Shown here piece after piece: positions 59,143-64,000 of a stretch of 64,000 nucleotides of DNA (positions within the stretch are counted from its first letter, which is position 1; each line of letters begins with the position of its first letter). This DNA is from Stenocarpella maydis (Eukaryota > Ascomycota > Sordariomycetes > Diaporthales > Diaporthaceae). The DNA lies in the NCBI GenBank assembly GCA_002270565.1, contig NQMI01000037.1, positions 234,306 through 298,305 on the forward strand, read 5' to 3'. A program made the position numbers and the translations under genes. Below the pieces are notes generated by a model. That model saw only the letters and a program-made list of their open reading frames with translations. It was not told the origin of the DNA and did not search any database.

Positions 59143-60992
59143 ACATGGTAGACCCCCATTCCGCACCCCCCCTAATTCCGACCACCCTCCTCATCAACAA
59201 TGCTACTATTCCCAACTTCAATTACCCGCCATAACGACAACTAATCCCTCTCTTATTGGTATTAACGAATCATCAGAATCATCACTATTAGGGAATATCT
59301 TACTGGCTTTAATTTTAGCCTTCCAAATAGCCTCAATATCAGCAAAAGCCGCATTTAGGTCAATTATAACCTTCTTCCTCTTAAACTTCTTGCTAGCTTT
59401 AATTTAACTCTCCAGCTACTTATTTTTTCATGAGGACATCATTAAATCATACTCTTTCTAGTTATATACTTTAATGATTTTTCTAAAGAGTTCTCATTAT
59501 ATAGAGCTTGAGTATTTATCACATATGTAAATATACACTATAGACCTCAATTCATATAATTACTTAGGGGTCTCAAAAATAGGCTCACAGACCTAGGGAA
59601 AAGACCATAGTATGCCGTTCTCATCAATAAAGCTATTCCTAGCACTAGAATTATCAGAATCATCTTCCCTCTAGCGGTTTTCAAGGATATGGTTGCCAGA
59701 GAGCCCCCTAACCCTATTAACCAGCTATAGCCCCATCGCTCTCTCCTTAGAACGAATATTCAAAGCCATTAGTGCTTCCTCTCAAGCCTTATAATAGTAA
59801 TAGAGGAATTACCATTTGGCTATAACTGAAGAGGAATCATATACCTTAAGGAGGTACAATTATTTCCAAAACGCCCTCTTCAGCGGGCCAAATACAGCCA
59901 CATCAAGGGGCTACAGAACATATATTATATAAGCTAGCAAAAAGATAATATATATTTTATTTAAGAAGCACTCTTATATAAAATTAAGCGTTATATAAGT
60001 ATAGTGTCCATTAATAACTAATAATCACCACTCATTAGGGTCCCTTAGCTTTATTTAAGGAATAAAGACTCTCCTCACCCACTCAAGGGCAATTTTTTCC
60101 TCTATTCATCCCTTCTTCATAAATGTAAATTGCCAGCCCTTAAAATCTTCAAGAGCTATAGGAAACCACTGCTACTAAATGCTCTTCCCTTTAAATATAA
60201 TTAATGGGTTAAGTTGCTTGCTTAGAGCATTAACACACTTAAGGAAGGAGGTCCACGCTTGAGAATTATAATCTAATTGGGAAATAGGACTACCCTTTGA
60301 ATAGCTGAAAACAAGGGCTTCCTCTAAGCAACCCTCCATAAGCCCCCCTTTATCAGCATTCCAGCGGTTGCCTGGTTTAATAAACTTAATAATAAGCAGC
60401 TAAAGGAGGTTAAACCAAGCCCTAATATTCTTCCTTATAGCTGCTTAAATCCTTAAGACTTTAATATGCTGATTCTTCCTTAATTAAAGCTCCAAATAAT
60501 GAGAGAGGAAGCCCTAAAGCCATTACTTTCCAAGGGGAGGGTGGTCTTCATTCAGGAAGGCTAGCCAGGCTGCCAGACCCTATAAATCAAATCAACTAAG
60601 GCCAACCCCCAATTGGCTCTAGTTAATAATAAATAGAGCTAATATACTCTCTTAATAATCAGAAAGAAGTCTCTAATAGCGGGAAGCCTCATGATGGCTT
60701 ATGCTGCCCTTAAGGTGATTACAAAGAGTAGTCTTGGGAATATGCCACGCCTTAGAGGCCCCTTATAGGGACATTCCGTTGCTAATCGCATTAACTACAG
60801 TTTGCAGCTCATCTTCTATATATAGCTTCATAATAGTCTAATTGAGTTGGTAAAGAAGTTTGGTATCTGGGAAAACATCCCTCGTTGAGGAATTGAAGTT
60901 TTTATATAGGGGATCGCCAGACGCGTATACCGCGTCACGCGAATGTAAGGCGGTCGGAATCAGGGGGGGTGCAGAATGGGGGTCCACCATGT
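59143..60992 (-). mobile_element. Pogo/Fot1-type DNA transposon, 1,850 bp
   Basis: Terminal inverted repeats of about 45 bp start ACATGGTAGACCCCCATTC on the left and match the complement of 60948-60992. A TA target duplication flanks both ends (59141-59142 and 60993-60994). Length is typical of Fot1/Pot2 elements. The repeats are nearly intact, so ends would still be recognised by a transposase from elsewhere. Confidence 0.9.
59230..60831 (-). pseudogene. Pogo/Fot1 transposase, RIP-inactivated
   Basis: Starts MKLYIEDELQTVVNAISNGMS, the N-terminal helix-turn-helix region, with SKAWHIPKTTLCNHLKG. The DDE region has LVINGHYTYITLNF near 59990-60020, where the expected catalytic Asp reads Asn (GAT to AAT). 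Further on is PLDVAVFGPLKRAFWK near 59880-59910, with the third Asp kept. About a dozen TAG/TAA stops, mostly at expected Trp/Gln sites, prevent expression. Confidence 0.85.
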
Positions 60993-61817
60993 TAAACGGC
61001 ACAAGATACAGAGCCTGCTGGCCGAGCTCCGTGTCTAGGCCAATCTCAGGCGCCTCATGCCACCCCATGGGGGGTAGTCATTGACAGGAAGCTACTTAAG
61101 TACCATAGTGGCCAAAGAAGTTGTTTGCTAGCCTCATCATACGTGGAAGCTCGGCTCTGAAAGGGCTCAGAAATATTGCACCCAGTGAGCCAGCCATGAG
61201 AGCGGAATTGTTTTCAGCCGCTTGGTATTTCTGGGAGTCCGTTGTCAATTTCGCAGCAGATGCGATTGCCATGAAGCTGATACAAGCCAGAAGAAAATCC
61301 GCTAAAGTGTAAATAGTTACGCTGTCGAGCAGCTTCAACCCAAGTGGGCATACTACACCGGCTCTGTCCACCACAGTCACACACCTTGCGCTATCTCCCC
61401 CGTCGGCTGTGGCAGCTTCAAGGCCATACACAACATCATGTCCTTCACCTGCATCAGCGCAAGCGGCTCTGGCTCCTCCTTAGGCGGTGCTGCCTTGACC
61501 GGTGTGGCCATCCCTGCCTTCTCGACCGTCGCATCTACCACACCAGTCCCCTAAAATATCGCTGTGGGGCCCTACGATGACACTCCCTCTGCGCCTGCTC
61601 CTCTGTCGCCCCTAACCAACTTGTCGCCTCAGTAACTGGAGAGGAGCCTGTGACGGAGGCGCCCGCCACAGCTCACTTCAGCGCCGACAACGGCCCAGAG
61701 TACCCAGTCGCCCCCATCTAGGAGCCCCTGCACCAAGAAGGGAATTGAGGCTCCTCCTGCCGCCAGGCTGGCCGCAGTGAGGGTCTTAACCTCTCTCTGA
61801 GGCCCAGTGATACTCAA
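60993..61817 (-). pseudogene. Unidentified decayed ORF cut by the Fot1 insertion
   Basis: On the minus strand, coding-like segments in shifting frames include VDATVEKAGMATPVKAAPP and QVKDMMLCMALKLP (61440-61560), LKLLDSVTIYTLADFLLACISFMAIAS with hydrophobic helices (61250-61340) and EAPEIGLDTELGQQALYLV (61000-61060). The last runs into the right end of the Fot1 element. Composition suggests a membrane protein. No family recognised; stops and frameshifts are present. Confidence 0.35.
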
Positions 61818-62833
61818 AAAAGGGCTGGGAGTCAGTCAGCATGGGGCGACGAGCGTGGCACCTTTACATGTAAATCGTTCAGCTCTATTGCATTACCATA
61901 ACTATTTAGTGCAATTTGTAAGGGTAGAATCGAAGATAAAACCGAACGAGACCGATTGGTCAGTAGTCAAGAGTCCCTAGCGGCCCCCTATCGTGCTTTT
62001 GGACCAATACTCCGCGATAAGGAAAGGTTCATGCCCCCAACGAGTGACATGATATTTTGTCCATGAGGCCACCAAAATTTACTCTGGTCTGATAGTGCTA
62101 GCATCGTTGCTGCCAGTGGAGACCCTTGCGAAGTATTCGATAAAATTCACTACGCTGGCGCTAGGCTTATACGCTCGCGTGCATGGCAAAGGTGCGTATA
62201 AATTCAATTGACCCCAACTGAACCGACAAAACCGTCAGAATACACATAGAGCGGACACCACGAAGATCTGAGCCCCGGGACTGTCTGTGCTTCCCGGTCA
62301 AAGGCCAAATTTAACTCGCAACAATATGACGTTATGGTTTAGCGTCAGTACCTAGTGTAGAGGGCACGACTGGTGGACAAGTGGAAATAGAAAACTTGTA
62401 TGACGTATTCATACTGTCTATTGTCTGAATGGGAGCCCAAAATATAATTTCTGTGGCGAGAGCCTGGTTATTGCGCGAGTCGTCGTTATTCCCGGCATCA
62501 AAGCCGCTCGCCTGCCATGATCTGCGCAGAAGCCGACCGAACAAACCAATCAAGCACGGCGAGTCAGGTAGTATTGAGCTTGAAGCTAATGTGAGGTATG
62601 ACCAGTCAACGGACTACGATCTAGACCCGTCAAAACGTACTATGTACGGGCGTCATGGGTGCAACTCAATGTACCAGGAAATCACATGTTGATTCCGTGC
62701 ACATGGGTGGGTAGGGCGGTTGGGAGGGTATAATTCTGAGCAGCTAGCCGGATGTCATCGAGTTTACGAGGCAAAATGGCGTGACAAAGTATCCCAGACA
62801 TCCATCACCAACAGATCAAACTAATCCACGAGA
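61818..62833. other. Gene-free stretch, methyltransferase promoter
   Basis: No gene seen. A TATA-like GGGTATAATTC lies near 62727, about 105 bp before the methyltransferase ATG. Confidence 0.45.
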
Positions 62834-63722
62834 ATGGCCTACGAAAGCCAACACGTAGTCAGCGATGACCCCAACGTCACAGCTCTCTACGAGCACCGCA
62901 CAGCGAAGGACTACGCCGCCTACCTTCTCCCACACCTGAAGCTAGACTTTCACATCCTCGACGTCGGCTGCGGGCCCGGCGGCATAACGCACGATTTCTC
63001 GCTCCTCGTGCCGCAGGGGAAGGTCGTCGGCGTCGACATGTCCGAAGGCATCGTGGCCCAGGCGGCCGCCAAGTTCAAAGGGCCAAACATCTCATTCGAG
63101 GTCGGCGACGCTTGCGAGTTGTCGCAGTTCGCCGACGCTAGTTTGTAAGTCAGACTGAAGCGTGGACATCCTCGCCCAGCTCGTGTGGAATGTTCGTGCT
63201 GAGCAAAGCCCTTGCAGCGATGTGATACATGCGCACGCCGTCATCATGCACCTGGCGGACCCTGTGAGAGCGTTCAGGGCAATGTACCGCGTAGTGAAGC
63301 CCGGTGGAATCGTGGCCACGAGAGACCCGTCCGGAAAGGATATTATAAGCGTGTCACCGAACCGGGAGCCCTTCACAACACTGATAAGTGAGTACTACCG
63401 GGCGCACAAAAGATACTTCGACGCGGTGGGGTCCTGTATGGACACCGGTGTGTACAAGGAAGACTGGGCCCGCCAGGCAGGCTTCGGGGAAGATGGTGGA
63501 AGAATAGAGGTCAGCGCAAGCATTGAGCGCCTGTCTAGGGAATTGAACATCTTCCGCGGGTCAGTGGCGGATGATGCGGCTGGGTTTGGTATCGTTACGA
63601 AAGATCAGGTGAAGCGGTGGGTTGAGATTTGGAGCGAGTGGACGAAAGAGAAGGATCATTACCTGGAGAGGGAGTTTACGGACATGTTGTGCTTCAGGGG
63701 CGGGGAAAGCTCATGCCATTGA
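62834..63722 (+). CDS. SAM-dependent class I methyltransferase (UbiE/COQ5-like)
   Basis: Two exons (62834-63144 and 63218-63722; 73-bp GT-AG intron, in phase) encode 271 residues, a normal length for a small-molecule methyltransferase. Motif I ILDVGCGPGG (41-50) binds the SAM amino-acid part, VVGVDMSE carries the acidic residue for the ribose, and GDACEL, FDVIHAHAVIMHL and VVKPGGIVATRD are motifs II-III of the UbiE type. There is no signal peptide or membrane segment, so it is cytosolic. The substrate is unknown; fungal members methylate secondary metabolites, sterols or quinones. It stands alone here with no obvious partner. Intact by all signs. Confidence 0.9.
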
Positions 63723-64000
63723 AGTGGAAAAGGCTAACATGATTCAATGGACTTTGTTTATGGGAGTTGTCACCTGAGATCTCAAGCACAGCCTCATCCA
63801 AGACAAGTTTCAACAGAGACCTCTGCTCAGGTGTTGCATTCCTAGCCGTTATATGTCCTGCAAAATTATCCGTCGTGGAATCAAGGCGGCGTTCGTGCAG
63901 ATTCCTAACAGTTGGAGTGAAGGGGGACCGATAAAGGTCTTGAGATCCATGCAAACTCCATATTCCTCGGTAGCTTTACCAGCTTGCTCCCCTGAGGCTA

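Overview
The window looks like a chromosome segment of a filamentous ascomycete, probably a Sordariomycete. The evidence is short GT-AG introns of 60-115 bp inside otherwise compact genes, fungal-type P450s, a Zn2Cys6 regulator, HET-domain gene remnants, and transposons whose coding frames are riddled with TAG/TAA stops of the kind left by repeat-induced point mutation (RIP). I cannot name a species from the sequence alone.

Layout. 1-9.2 kb is a nest of LTR retroelements: a RIP-dead Ty3/gypsy pol fragment with an integrase and chromodomain, a head-to-head LTR-like palindrome flanked by two copies of a decayed Cys-rich/coiled-coil ORF, a RIP-damaged minus-strand Ty1/copia fragment, and a much better preserved plus-strand copia element with an open RT/RNase H frame. 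10.7-17.4 kb holds two cytochrome P450 genes around a broken HET-domain gene. A short Helentron-type derivative starts about 10 bp after the first P450 stop codon. 19.3-20.4 kb is a dead Tc1-like transposase beside an assembly gap. 22.0-23.6 kb is a major-facilitator transporter of the allantoate/nicotinate permease type. 23.6-38.6 kb is a gene desert with microsatellites, a 252-bp mariner-type MITE and an AT-rich block.

38.65-44.7 kb is the conserved core: a divergent pair consisting of a Zn2Cys6 transcription factor (minus) and the 26S proteasome ATPase Rpt4 (plus). From 45.3 kb the sequence is accessory again: tRNA-like units, an approximately 8.6-kb RIP-decayed Helitron of the Helentron type (Cys-rich N-terminal region, Rep and PIF1 helicase regions, asymmetric terminal inverted repeats), a tRNA-Asn-like gene at its end, a second broken HET gene, a pogo/Fot1 element with intact TIRs and TA duplication, and finally an intact SAM-dependent methyltransferase.

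Functionally, the two P450s and the transporter (and more remotely the methyltransferase) are the sort of genes seen in secondary-metabolite or detoxification islands. No backbone synthase lies in the window, so a cluster cannot be claimed. Most unusual structure here comes from transposon history: the autonomous Helentron with its small derivative, the copia half-tRNA priming site, and the head-to-head LTR palindrome.
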